A stretch of DNA of 64,000 nucleotides from Chrysoperla carnea. Taxonomy: Eukaryota > Arthropoda > Insecta > Neuroptera > Chrysopidae. Below the pieces are notes generated by a model. It searched no databases, was not told where the DNA came from, and saw nothing but the letters and a program-made list of their open reading frames with translations. The stretch lies in assembly GCF_905475395.1 (NCBI RefSeq), contig NC_058341.1, positions 73,467,597-73,531,596 on the forward strand, given 5' to 3'. Positions 39,827-52,718 of this stretch are shown one piece after another; position 1 is the first letter of the stretch, and each line of letters begins with the position of its first letter. The position numbers and the translations under genes are program-made.

Positions 39827-42800
39827 TAACTTAAGAGTTTTGTTAAAGGTCTTTCTTCACACAATTCTCATCATCACCCAACATCAAGAAGAGATGATAA
39901 ACCAATATCATCTAATGATGGAGAATTTAATCTTCCTTCACGCTATTCTCACCCATCAACATCAAGAAGAGATGATGAGACAGAATCATCTGCAGATGAA
40001 GAAGAATTTAATCATCCTTCTCACACAACATCACAAACAACAAAATTATGGCAAACAGTAACAGCGTTCGGAAAAAGAGTATTTACAGGAGCACTTAGCA
40101 ACCTTGAAAACAGTAAGAAACTTAAAACTTTTTTTAAACATAAAGAAACATTAGTTAGGGGTAAAATTATGGAGTACTTATCATTACATACTTTAATTAA
40201 AATTTCGCTTGCTATAAAATGTGATTTTATAATCAGAAAAGCTGATGTGGAAGTTGTTGATACTTTTCCTTTTGCATTAAAACTTTCTTCTTTTGATCAT
40301 GCATCTGATTTTAAGACGTGGTATAATGAATCATTAAAAAAACTTGAAGCAAGATTGGAAGATTTTCAGTCAAGGGGGTCGAATGCTACTTTAGATAAAA
40401 TATTATCTCTAGAGTTGAATATAGCAAAATTCGAACCCTTCAAGGGTGGAAGTTTTATCCCTCTGCCAAAAAAAATATTATATAAAAGAGCTTGCGTTAA
40501 CATTAAAAATGAGGATTTATTTTTGCTTTGTATATTGTATAATTGCGCATTTTAAAAATATAGTTAAAAATCCTCAAAATATTACAAAATATATATCAGA
40601 TTTTAATACATGCTGTATATTTGACCATTTTAACCCATTAGAATTTAATAATCGAGAAAATTTCCCTCAAATATATGATTTTAGAAATATTGAATTTCCA
40701 GTAAAACTAAAAGACATAATCAAAGTTGAAAAAAACAATGACTTTTCGATAAATGTTTACGGATTATCTGACTCGCATATTGTTAATGGACCTTTATATT
40801 TAACTAGAGAAAAGTAAGAGAAACATAAATTTACTAATGATCAGTGATGGAACTAATTTTCATTATTGCTTAATTAGAAATTTATCAAGACTCTGTTCAT
40901 CTCAAATATCAAAACATAAAACATCTAAACGTATCTGTGATAGATGTCTTCAATATTTCTATGAAGAGCGAAAATATATTGAACATTTAGAACTTTGTCG
41001 AGCCATTAATAATGTAAAGATTGTTTTTCCTTCAGAAAAAGATTCTAAACTGAAATTTAAAAACTATAATCGTAAATTAGCTTTACCGTTCATTGTGTAC
41101 AGTGATTTCGAGTGTATATTATCTAAAGTAGATGATGTTAACAATATTTCAAATACAACCTATTTCCAACAACATATAGCATACTCTGTGGCTATTCAAG
41201 TTGTTTGCTCCTATGATTCAAGCAAAAATCAATTTTTTGCTTATAGAGGAGAAAATGCATCAAAATGGTTTATTAATAAATTAAGACAAAACGCAGATGT
41301 TATTGAGGGAATATATAAAACTAAAGAACCAATTCGCATGACTGAGGAAGATGAAATATCATTTCAATTATCTTCGGTTTGTCATATCTGTGAGAAACCT
41401 TTTCTAGAAAACGATATTAAGGTTCGTGATCACTGTCACTTAAATTCTTCGACAGTGAATCCTTTATCAAATTACAGAGGTTCTGCACACGAAAGTTGTA
41501 ATCTTAAATTCGCTCTTCCAAATTTCATACCAGTAATATTTCATAACGGATGCAACTATGATTTTAATCTATTTATTCATGAACTTGGTTATGATGAAGG
41601 TGAAATAAAAGCGATTCCTATTAATAGCGAGAGATACATTTCTTTTTCAAAGGAAATGAATTCATTACATGTGAGATTTATCGATTCATGTCGATTTATG
41701 CAAAGCTCACTTGATAGCTTGGTTAAAAATTTAGATGAAACTCAATTTCAAATTTTTGAAAATGGAATCGGAGCAACCCATCCCCATTTGGAATTATTAA
41801 AACAAAAAGGAATTTTCCCATATGATTATATTAGTGGTTGGGATAAATTGGAAGAAAACAGTTTACCGGATAAAAGTCAATTTTATAATCAACTAACAGA
41901 TAGCAATATAACAGATGAAGAATATGCACATGCTAAAGATGTTTGGAGCAAATTTAATATAAATAATTTAAGTGAATATGCCGATCTGTATTTAAAATGT
42001 GATGTGTTACTTTTATCATGTGTTTTCGAAAATTTTCGTGAAATTTGCTTATCAACATATGGGTTAGATCCCGCATACTATTATACAATCCCAGGGTTGA
42101 CTTTTGACGCAATGTTAAAAGTGAGTTGGATTTAATAACAGATATCAACATTCTAAATTTTGTAGAAAATTCTATTAGAGGTGGTTTAACCGTTTCAGTA
42201 AAAAGATATGCTGAAAGTAACGTTCCACATTCACATGATTATAATCCAAATTTACCAGAAAGTTATATTGTTTATTTAGATGCAAACAATCTCTATGGAT
42301 TAGCCATGTCCCAACCTCTTCCAATATGTGATTTTAAATTTCTCTCTCCTCTAGAAGTACAGAATTTTAATATCAATACTGATGTGAATGGAGAGTATGG
42401 TTACTTCTTAGAGGTAGATATTACCTATCCCCCAGACTTGCATGACTCTCAAAACGATTTTCCCTTTTTGCCTGAAAATGGGGTTATTAATAAACACAAG
42501 AAATTGATTACAACTTTTTATGATAAAAATAAATATATTGTGCATTTAAAAAATTCACAGCAAGCATTAAAATATGGCTTAAAATTAACTGCTAGACACA
42601 GAATTTTACGTTTTCGTCAATCATTGTGGTTAAAAAAATACATTGATTTGAATACAGAGAAGAGAACTAATGCTAGGAATTCTTTCGAAAAAGACTTCTT
42701 TAAATTAATGAATAACGCAATGTTTGGTAAAACTATGGAATCTGTGCGCAAAAGAAGAAAGTGTAAGCTACTTGTAAAATATGATGGGAAAAATGGAGTA

Positions 42801-43508
42801 CTTAATTTGATCAGTTCTCCATACTGTAGAAAGTTTACAATTATAGGGGAAAATTTGATTGTTATCGAATTAAAACCAGGGGAATTAAAATTTAATAAGC
42901 CAATTATTGTAGGTTCTGCAGCTCTAGAATTATCTAAATATCCAATGTATGAATTTCATTATGGATTTATAACGAAATGGTTCACATATGTTGTTCTTTT
43001 ATATTCGGATACTGACAGTTTCATATATTACATAATTAGAAAAGATCCAATAAGAGAGAAAAATATATATGAGATAATGAAGGAAAATATTGAAATGTTT
43101 GAAACATCAGATTATCCCCAAAATAATATATATAATATCCCTAGAAAAAATAAAAAAGTTTTAGGATGTTTCAAGGATGAGAATAATGGTCAAATAATAA
43201 CGCACTTTTGCTCTTTAAAAGCAAAAATGTATTCCTTCATGCTGGAGACAAGTAATGTTGTTAAAAAGGCTAAAGGAGTTGTGAGGTCTTCTTTGAAAAA
43301 AATAAAATTTGAAGATTATGTAAATACTCTTTTTAACGAAGAAGCTGATGCTATGTATAGCGATATGTATACAGTTCGAAGTAAAAAACTTAATTTGTAT
43401 ACATTGAAGCAAAAGAAAAAAACTCTTTGTTCTCATGATGATAAGCGTGTGGTTTTGGAAGATAGAATTCACACATTAGCTTTGGGGCATAAGAACCTTG
43501 TGAATTAG
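39732..43508 (+). pseudogene. DNA polymerase B, viral / protein-primed type (frameshifted)
   Basis: The N-terminal region starts MKKVLLKRNREETG. It is disrupted by an (AT) run at 39,790-39,818 and contains SLHTLIKISLAIKCDFIIRK. A further break lies near 40,490-40,520. From 40,446 come the linker and a C2H2-like element (CDRCLQYF). The exonuclease motifs are YSDFECIL, HNGCNYDFNLF and YLKCDVLLL. Near 42,125 one frame change leads to the polymerase motifs DANNLYGLAM, KLMNNAMFGK and YSDTDSFIYY. The C-terminus IHTLALGHKNLVN is complete. This architecture is DNA_pol_B_2 as in Polintons, adintoviruses and related arthropod elements. All catalytic motifs are present but at least four lesions break the frame. 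Confidence 0.8.
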
Positions 43509-43511
43509 TTA

Positions 43512-43744
43512 GGAAATTTATACAAAAATTATGTAATAAGATTAATATATGTATATATATAAAGTGAAATGTAAATGAATATAATACGTAAAGGGAAAAT
43601 ATAAAAAATATGCTATTAATAAACAATCAAAAAAAAGTGTTTACTGAATGTTACTTTTACATTGTATCATTATTTATTATTATAGAATAAAATTATTAAG
43701 AGGCAATTTTTTTTAATTACTTTCATATACGTTTTTTTTTTTTT
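43512..43744. other. Intergenic, convergent 3' ends
   Basis: The polymerase (+) and the VDLQGF gene (-) converge here. The space is AT-rich with poly-A signals on both strands (AATAAA-like at 43,617 and 43,685). No gene. Confidence 0.5.
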
Positions 43745-44212
43745 TTAAAGGTGGAGACAATTATATATTCTATGTACATTCTCCATTGCACATTTTCCCT
43801 CATGCATTATACATCTATGAAAATATTGATTTTCACTCTGTTTATAATTTTCTTCATCGAAGGTCCACATATCTTCAATGTTGCTTGCATATATATTAAA
43901 TAAATCCTTACACCACTTTACTTTCTCCAACCCTTTAACATAAATGCTATCACATTCTCCTAAAATATCGTCAACAATTAATTTAACATCATTGAAATGT
44001 GCAAATCCATCCTCCCAAGCGATTTTATGGAAATGTTTGCTCAACCAAATGTTGCAAGATTGTGATTTATAATCAAGCAAATTCCACTTGTATGGTTTTT
44101 TAACCAAGAAGTGTTGTATTTCTCTCCCATTTTTCAAAATAGCTAATTCTTTTAATATAAACTTATTTTTTTCATCTCTAAATCCCTGCAAATCTACAAT
44201 TGCTGTGCACAT
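43745..44212 (-). CDS. VDLQGF-family protein downstream of polymerase (155 aa, intact)
   Basis: MCTAIVDLQGFRDEKNKF, LKELAILKNGREIQHFLVKK, HKIAWEDGFAHFNDVKLIV, IYVKGLEKVKWCKDLF, NIEDMWTFDEENY and the CIMHEGKCAMENVHRI end are all present. It differs from the unit A/B copies at many positions with no broken codon, so it is an older, maintained paralogue. Its TATA box (CTATATAAACC on the minus strand near 44,273) is about 60 bases upstream of the ATG. Its closeness to the polymerase supports the idea that this family belongs to the same element. Confidence 0.7.
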   Translation of the reverse strand: MCTAIVDLQGFRDEKNKFILKELAILKNGREIQHFLVKKPYKWNLLDYKSQSCNIWLSKHFHKIAWEDGFAHFNDVKLIVDDILGECDSIYVKGLEKVKWCKDLFNIYASNIEDMWTFDEENYKQSENQYFHRCIMHEGKCAMENVHRIYNCLHL

Positions 44213-44509
44213 GATTTGAAATATTAATCTATTGTTAGCTAAAATATGAAATTTAGCAACTTTTGTTTTGGTTTATATAGATTTTTTTTGAAATTTAAAA
44301 GGGTAAGAGGGGAGGATAAGTGTTAAAAATTAATATTAACTATATTGATTGTAATATGACGTATGAAAAAAAATTTATAACGTTCTATGATAAATATGTA
44401 TGTTTTATATGAAATATTGCTATTCATAATAAATTTCATTTTTAAAATTTAAAAAAAATGTAATATAAAAGAATTTTACAAAACACTGGTTTTTTTTTAA
44501 TTTCCTAAC

Positions 44510-44780
44510 GTAACTACATAAGTAAATCAATTAATCGATATAGAGCTGTATATGGATGTATACAAAAGTTATCTTTAAAATTTAACTATATTAAAAATGA
44601 ATATTTTTTTAACGTAATGAAAATAATCAAAAAGAGGACCCTATCTAATAAAGAAGTATATTGTTATTCGTATGCTTTAATTTGTGATTACCTCACCCAA
44701 TTTTTGATTTTGTATACCCCTCAGGAAGCTAGATTTAAAATTGAAAAATATTATTTAATAATTACCAAACTAGAAGTTCA
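44510..44780. repeat. Third copy of the ENGGD upstream repeat
   Basis: AATCGATATAGAGCTGTATA and the following poly-T and AATAAAGAAGTATATTGTT match 2,640-2,830 and 17,540-17,716 at lower identity. The 62-codon frame here (44,617-44,805) is unlikely to be a gene. Confidence 0.5.
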
Positions 44781-44808
44781 AGAAGATAGTTTAAAAAAAA
44801 TATAAAAA

Positions 44809-44967
44809 ATGGTGAAACCAGTATATTTTATCACCATGCTATTAATTATAATATGCATTAATTACGGCATTTTTATGGCATGTTTTGCAAACCGAGTTTG
44901 CTTTTGTCAACTGATACACGAAACAAATTCGTATATCGTGTTTTGTGAAGAGTGTTTAGTTAGTTAG
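44809..44967 (+). CDS. Possible small secreted peptide, 52 residues
   Basis: ATG opens MVKPVYFITMLLIIICINYG, a good signal-peptide shape, then a short tail with five further Cys codons and a stop at 44,967. It lies just before the Helitron genes, so it may only be part of that element's leader. No relative was noticed in the window. Confidence 0.2.
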   Translation: MVKPVYFITMLLIIICINYGIFMACFANRVCFCQLIHETNSYIVFCEECLVS

Positions 44968-44969
44968 TG

Positions 44970-47900
44970 TTTAGTTCGTGATTAGTGAAAAAATAATTTA
45001 TATTTGATATGCCTCCTATAAGACGAAGCAATTTAGGTAGAAGAACCAGAAATGCTACAAACCAAGCTAATTACCGATCTAATCGTACTGCACAAGAACG
45101 TGACGACGGAAATGAACGTGAAAGAATTCGGATATCACAAACGCGTGAAGCGCGAGCGCGACATTCAACTAATAATCGCACAAGTTTGAATCGAGCTGCT
45201 TTCAGTTACGATGTGTCAATTGACTACAGTAACTAGCAATGTGTTGTTATTGGTTCTATGAACTCGGTTTGCTCACACTGTAAGGCATTAAAATACAAAA
45301 ACGAAGCCAATGGATTGTGTTGCGCAAATGGTAAAGTGAAATTGATACCATTGGATCCACCACCAGAACCATTGTACTCATTGGTTTCAGGAATAGGAAC
45401 AGATTCTATACACTTTTTGACACATATCCAACAATATAACAATTGCTTTCAAATGACTTCATTTGGGGCAACAAATGTAGTTCGGGAAAATTTTATGCCA
45501 ACTTTCAAGGTATGTATTATAGCAGTTACTCATAATTATTTTAGCGAACAAAATTTTCTGTCACCAAAGTTAAGATGTGTCACTAATCTTCAATTTCTTA
45601 ATCATTACGAAATATATCACTTAGTCATCATATTATATGGTGATTCAGTTTCAGTGACACTTTTTATATTTTATATTTGATAGATATTAGTTAAAACTAA
45701 ATATATACTTTTTAAGATCAAATATTATTTAAGTTTGATCACTGACAATCCATTAATTTATACCACACCATAATATTTTTTTTTTTTATTTACAGATACA
45801 AGGGCAAATATATCACAGAGCAGGTTCACTGTTACCAGTGTCAGATAGCGACAACAAATTCCTGCAAATTTATTTTATGGGCAATTCACCACAAGACATT
45901 GATCTGCGTTGTGCACATAACAATTTAGAAAAGAGGTCTATTGTAGAACAATTACAAACTTTATTTCATCAACACAATCAATTGATTATATTGTTTAAAA
46001 CTGCCCTGGATCTGATGCCATCCGATAATCACAAAATTGTAATCAGAGCAGATAAAACACCTGCAGGTCAACATACAAGACGTTTTAATGCACCAACTAT
46101 TGATGAAGTTGCTATCGTTGTAGTTGGAGAAAACTTGGAATCCCGTGATATTGTTTTACATCGTCGGAATGATCAATTACAACGTATAAAGGAAACACAC
46201 CGCTCATATGATGCACTGCAATATCCCATTATATTTTGGCAAGGTGAAGATGGCTACGATTTCTCAATAAAAATGATAAATCCCATTACAGGTAACTAAA
46301 ATATTAGTTTAGCTATGGCGATAATATCTCAGTCATTATATTATGTATTTTAATTTTATATTTGAATGTTATTAAAACAAAATCTATTTACAGGTTCTGA
46401 AACCAACAAAAAAGTCAGTTCAATGAACTATTATTCATACCGCCTAATGATTCGGGAAAATGAAGATAATCACATATTGAAATGTCGGCGATTATATCAC
46501 AAATATGTTGTTGACATGTATGTTAAAATTGAAACGGAGAGATTAACATTCATCAGGTTGAATCAAACCAAACTCCGATCTGAAGAGTATATTCACCTTC
46601 GAGATGCGATTAATACTGATGGAAATGCACAGAATGTCGGTCGGATGACTATTCTTCCAGCAACATACATCGGAAGTCCTCGGCATATGCACAAATATGC
46701 TCAAGATGCCATGTCGTATGTTCGTCATTATGGTACAGCAGATTTGTTCATCACATTTACATGCAATCCGCAATGGATAGAAATCAAGCAGGAGTAATTC
46801 TCTGGACAATCACCCATTGATCGTCATGATATTACAGCCACGGTCTTTAGACAAAAGTTGAAATCTTTAATGGATTTCATCGTAAAACATAATGTGTTTG
46901 TTGAGACACGCTGTTGGATGTATTCTGTGGAGTGGCAGAAACGAGGATTGCCACATGCACACATTTTGATTTGGTTGGTTGAAAAGATAAGGCCAAATGA
47001 AGTTGATGCAGTGATATCAGCTGAAATCCCTAATGTACAAGTAGATCCTGGATTGCATGAGGTAGTTATCAAAAACATGATACATGGTCCCTGTGGAACT
47101 CTTAATCAAAATTCACCGTGTATGATGGATGGTAAATGTTCAAAACGATATCCACGGACATTAATATCGGAAACAATTACTGGTAATGACGGTTATCTAT
47201 TGTATCGTCGCAAATCGACAGCAGACAATGGAAAATCAACAATTGTCAAATTAAATCAACAAGATATTGAAATAGATAATCGTTGGATTGTTCCATATTC
47301 ACCCATTTTATCAAAGACATTCAAAGCACACATCAACGTTGAATCTTGCCATTCAGTGAAATCTATTAAATTCATTTGCAAATATGTAACCAAAGGGATA
47401 CGGCTGTGATTGGAATTGGTGCAGAGAATTCCAATGATGAAGTTACCCAGTACCAAATGGGCCGCTATGTCAGTAGTAATGAAGCAGTTTGGCGAATATT
47501 TTCTTTTCCTATTCATGAGAGACACCCTTCTGTTGTTCACTTAGCTGTGCATTTAGAAAATGGACAAAGAGTGTATTTTACAGCACAGAACGCAGTACAA
47601 AGAGCTGCTCAGCCACCATCTACTACATTAACCAGTTTTTTTGAGACATGCCAAAACGATTATTTCGCACAAACATTGCTATATTCTAAAATGCCAAAAT
47701 ATTATACCTGGAATCAATCCTCAAGGAGATTTATACGACGGAAACAAGGAAAACCAGTTCCAGGATATACAGATGTATATTCCACCGATGCGATTGGCCG
47801 GATTTATTCAGTACATCCAAGCAATGATGAATGTTTTTATTTACGACTGCTATTAGTCAATGTACGTGGCCCAACATCATTCCAACAGTTACGAACTGTT

Positions 47901-49892
47901 GATGGTGAATTGTGTGGATCCTACAGGGAAGCCTGTCAACGTTTGCAATTGCTTGAAAATGACGCTCATTGGGATCAAACTCTCAATGATGCTGTAATAT
48001 CATCACACGCTCATCAAATACGAACATTGTTTTCTATAATCATATCTACATGCTTCCCATCAAACCCAATTGATTTGTGGATCAAGTACAAAGATTATAT
48101 GTGTGATGATATTTTGTATCAAATACGGAATAGAATGGGAAATCCAAATATACAAATCAATGAAGAAATTTACAATGAAGCATTGATTTCAATTGAGGAC
48201 ATGTGCTTGATAATGTCAAACAAACTATTAATTCAATTAGGCCTGACCGCGCCCAATCGTCCAATGCATGACGCTATTAACCAAGAGTTGCATCGAGAAA
48301 GACTGTATGATCTCAACGCTTTGAAAGAATTAATTCAAACAAATCTTCCACTGTTAAATGAACAACAGAAGTATGTATTTGAAACTCTTATGAAAGTAAC
48401 AAATGATGAAACTGGAGGGATTTACTTCTTAGATGCACCTGGTGGTACAGGAAAAACTTTTTTGATTTCATTAATATTAGCAACAATTCGCTCACAAAAT
48501 AAAATTGCACTTGCACTCGCTTCGTCGGAAATCGCAGCAACTTTGCTTGAAGGTGGTAGAACAGCCCATTCAGCACTAAAATTGCCATTAAATATGCAAA
48601 GCAATGAAACTCCAACCTGCAACGTTTCGAAGAACTCTGCAATGGCAAAGGTTTTGCAGCAATGTAAATTGATTGTTTGGGATGAATGCACGATGGCACA
48701 TAAAAAATCTTTGGAGGCTTAAGACAGAACCTTAAAAGATCTACGGAGTAATAATAACCGATTTGGTGGTGCAATGATTTTATTAGCAGGAGATTTTCGT
48801 CAAACATTGCCAGTGATTCTACGATCAACGCCAGCTGATGAACTCAATGCATGTCTAAAGTCCTCCAATTTGTGGAAACATGTCAAAGTACTTCATTTAA
48901 GCAAGAATATGCGTGTCGAGTTGCAAAATGACCAATCTGGAAACATATTCTCTAAATAACTCATTGACATTGGTAATGGCAAATTTCCTATAGACATGTT
49001 GACTGGCTGCATTAACTTTCCTCAAAGTTTTTGTCAGTTAACTCGATCAAAAGATGAACTTATTCAGAAGGTGTTTCCAGATGTTTCTCAAAATTACAGA
49101 AACCATGATTGGTTGAGCGAACGAGCTATACTGGCTGCAAAAAACATAGATGTAAATGAATTAAATTTCAAAGTTCAAGAACAAATTACAGGCGAATTGA
49201 GGATATATAAATCAGTTGATTCGGCTACTAATCAAGATGATGTAGTCAACTATCCACCCTAATTTTTAAACTCGCTGGATTTGCCAGGATTTCCACCTCA
49301 CAATCTTCAATTAAAGGTTGGATCGGTAGTTATAATGTTGCGAAATATCAACCAACCGCGTCTTTGCAACGGTACACGGTTAGCGATAAAAAAATTACTA
49401 AACAATGTGATAGAAGCAACTATACTCAAAGGAAAGTATAAAGGAGAAGATGTTCTCATACCGCGCATCCCAATGATTCCGACCGATGTGCCATTTGAGT
49501 TTAAACGACTACAGTTTCCAGTGCGGCTTGCTTTTGCTATGACTATAAACAAGTCCCAGGGGCAATCATTAAGTGTTTTTGGTATTAATCTTGAAAATCC
49601 ATGTTTCTCACATGGTCAATTGTATGTTGCCTGTTCCCGTGTTGGAAAACCATCAGATTTGTTTATCTATGCGCCAGGTAATCAAACAAAAAACATCGTA
49701 TACCACAAAGCACTACAATGATAATAATAATAATTATGATTCACATGATAAACAATAAAGCGATTACTTACTTTTAAATCCTTATATATGTTTTATTTAA
49801 TTATTTTTTATTCACAACGCCCTATCACCAGGGTGACGGTACTGCCACATTACAAATCTTTTTGACAGGACGAAGTCTGTCGGGTCAGCTAG
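44970..49892 (+). mobile_element. Autonomous Helitron (5' end uncertain)
   Basis: The 3' end is clear: a small hairpin (GACAGGACGAAGTCTGTC), then GGGTCAGCTAG at 49,892 with the host T following, the usual hairpin plus CTRR end. The Rep/helicase gene occupies 45,009-49,722. The 5' TC terminus was not identified and could lie anywhere between about 44,780 and 45,000. Confidence 0.8.
45009..49722 (+). pseudogene. Helitron Rep/helicase (several stops, one frameshift)
   Basis: The N-terminus is Arg-rich (MPPIRRSNLGRRTRN), then a Cys/His finger (CSHCKALKYKNE). Introns 45,510-45,795 and 46,292-46,393 have GT..AG borders. The Rep part has FITFTCNPQW and GLPHAHILIWL, the HUH motif, then HGPCGTLN. The Pif1-type helicase has GTGKTFLI (Walker A), WDECTMAHK (Walker B) and LLAGDFRQTLPV, and ends AFAMTINKSQGQSL, YVACSRV. 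In-frame stops lie at 45,234, 46,795, 48,720, 48,957 and 49,260, with a frame shift near 47,400. It is inactive. Confidence 0.85.
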
Positions 49893-49894
49893 TG

Positions 49895-49937
<43 letters not shown>

Positions 49938-50085
49938 TTTATAACTAAATAATAATATTTATATATTAATATATATATATATATTTTTACAGCAAACTTG
50001 AAGAAGATAATGTATATTCAAATATTACGTAAGTAAAAAAAATAATAAAATGTTGAAAAAAATAATCTAATTTTTTTTATCTTAA
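49893..50085 (+). pseudogene. Small exon of decayed ENGGD-type gene
   Basis: Between an (AT) run and a poly-T tract, TTTTTACAG is followed by 36 bases (49,993-50,028, KLEEDNVYSNIT) and GTAAGT. The following intron is interrupted by the Harbinger just before its acceptor, and the next exon is at 53,626. The layout matches the last exons of the unit A gene (13,763-14,028). Confidence 0.4.
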
Positions 50086-50563
50086 AGGCTAATTTACATT
50101 TGTCACTTTTGATGATCATCTTGGAGGAATCATCGAAAGTGACAAGTGTAAATTGCCTTTCATTGTGATTTCATCCAAAGTGTACACTAAAGATGAAGGA
50201 TGAAATATTTCGACCCCCGACCAACTTTTGATGAAAGAGTCGTTCCTCAAAGCGATGATTCATCGAGAGTGAGGGCCCAATGACAAATGTAAACACTTTG
50301 TTTATTACGTTTGTTCACTTAAATAAGAAATATTTTTTAAATACTTTTATATTCAATATTAATATTTATAAAAAATATTATTTATTTATTTATATATATT
50401 TATATTATATAATTATTAAATAATATCTATAGATAAAAAAAATAAATCTATAGAATATATTATTATAATTATTAAATTTAATTTTTTTTTCACGCCAGTC
50501 GATTGTTTTGGGTTTTGGTAGTTTTATTTGATTTAAATATTGTGCATACCTATCATCGTGGTA

Positions 50564-52718
50564 ATGTCATTCAAGTGGCAAGATAAACACATGGAACTAT
50601 TTCTAGAAACTTACCAGCGGTATGAGTGCTTGTGGAATAATAAATGCAGTGATTACAGCAAAACTAACCTACGGGAAAAAGCGTACTCCTCAATGCTGGC
50701 CGATTTAAATTTGCCTGGATTAACTGTACTCGACATCAAGGCAAAAATAAAAACTATTAGAACACGTTATGGGGCAGAACTTTGCAAGATAAAAAATTCA
50801 GAAAGAAGTGGAGCTAGTGCTGATGACGTTTATGAGCCCCGACTATTCTGGTTTAAACTTGCAGACGTGTTTCTACGCAACATATGCACTCCAAAAGCCA
50901 GTTCTTCAAACTTGAAGGTGAGTACTCTCAAATACATATACTTACGTAATTATTTCTTTTTCTCAAAATGATGTATGATTAATTTTTGCTAATAAAAATT
51001 CACAAACCAAATGACAAATCAATTTCAAAGCCAAAAATAAGATGTTTATTTATTTTTTTTTAAATTTGTTGATTACTAAATCATTTTCAATTGCCATGGT
51101 ACAATGTGTGTTGTGACAAAACATTCAGCATAATAATTTCGTACTTCTCCTGCTGCCCTGCTGTAGTTATTTGAAGCACCATGGGATATTTCCTCAAGAC
51201 CACTGTGTGGATGTTGGGTAGCGGTACCTGGTTGAACCCTTCCTTCTTCCCAGTTTTCAATATCCAGCATATCTCTCCGGATATATGGGTGTATGGGAGT
51301 TGAAGTCTTTCGCAACCAGTTGTGAAGAGCGCATGTAGTTTTCACCACTTGTTCCGTTGTTTGTATGGAGAGTGGAATAGGTTTCTCAAAGATTCTAAAT
51401 TTCGACACAAGTATGCCGAATGTGTTTTCCACAACGCGACGGGCCCTTGAAAGTCTGTAATTGAATATTTTTTGTTTTTCGGTTAGCGGACCACATCTGG
51501 AATATGGTTTTAAAATATTGGTTCTCAATGGGAAGGCATCGTCAGCGACGAAAATTCCTTGTTCCGGTATATTTAGTGAATTCTTTTGCAAGGCCTCATT
51601 AAAAGTTGATTTCGCAAATACTGCAGCGTCATTTACTCTTCCATTGGTTCCCACATCGATGTATATGAAATTGTAATTGGCATCAACAATTGCGAATAGT
51701 ATCGTACTGAAATCTTTCTTGTAATTAAAATACTGTGAACCAGTTTTTGGAGGGCACCTGATGGTGACGTGCTTACCGTCCATAGCCCCACACACATTTG
51801 GGAAATTCCACAAAGTTTCGTAGTCTCGCATCACATTTTCCCAGCTTTCAACTGTGTTAGGCACCTGTAACAAGCAATAATTATTAGACAGTGTACATTA
51901 TTCTATTTTACCTGTAACAAGCAATAATTATTAGACAGTGTACATTATTCTATTTTACCTGTAACAAGCAATAATTATTAGACAGTGTACATTATTCTAT
52001 TTTTAGAGCTTTGTATTTGTGTCAACTTTCAATTGCTTTCGGGAACGATTGATTTCATGTAATTTCATGTTCTTTGTTTCAGGAGTTAGAATCGACGATA
52101 AAGGGCATTTCTGGAAAAGCAACCGATGATAGCCAACATTTGGGACAACATGAACAGGAAACTGAGCAAACAGCACACATTCAGGACACTGAGGCAACAT
52201 CTCCAAATATGATTGCAACGTCTTCGGCGGAAATTAGGAATACTCCAAAAAACACAAAGGGGAGTAAACGTTCCCTCAGTACTACCGTTTCAGGGGTTCA
52301 GGACGCAATAAAACAATTGAAGACACTATCGGAAGAAAATAAGCAGGATCTGAACGAATTCGACGTGTTTTGTGAAAGCCTTGCTATACAGTTGAAAAAA
52401 ATGCCCTTAGATAGGGCTCTTATCTGTCAAGGACAGCTACAGAAAGTGATGACACAAGAACGACTCTTCCAACTCACATCACATCCTCAGTCTCACTCAT
52501 CCATGTCGTCCAGGTCACCTGCTGATTATCAACAGTCGATAGCAACTTCAGGCCGGTACTCTGCGATGTCATCAACGCAAAGCAGCACACATTCACGGCA
52601 GTCACAAAACGATTACTACCAATCTACCGAAAAAGATGACGATTATGAAAACAGTGATGTTTTGTCCGATGCCATTTCTTCAGCGGGAATAATAGTTGAT
52701 GATTTAATGGATTTATAA
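50564..52718 (+). CDS. Harbinger MADF/Myb-like DNA-binding protein (two exons)
   Basis: Exon 1 (50,564-50,917) encodes MSFKWQDKHMELFLETYQRY, then a three-helix MADF-type domain with YECLWNN, LREKAYSSML, TVLDIKAKIKTIRTRY and PRLFWFKLADVF. The donor is AAG|GTGAGT. Exon 2 (52,083-52,718) follows TTTGTTTCAG in phase, with a helical region (DAIKQLKTL..), Ser/Gln-rich linker and acidic end DDLMDL. In this superfamily the protein helps the transposase enter the nucleus and bind the ends. The intron contains the second transposase exon on the other strand. Total 330 residues, no break. Confidence 0.8.

Noticed and set aside
43215..43626. Hydrophobic minus-strand frames over the polymerase C-terminus
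   Set aside because: They are shadows of the Lys-rich polymerase codons, since AAA read in reverse gives Phe-rich peptides.
45234..49262. Stop-codon reassignment or readthrough in the Helitron
   Set aside because: Most in-frame stops are TAA, but one is TAG and there is also a frameshift. Simple decay explains them, and neighbouring genes use stops normally.
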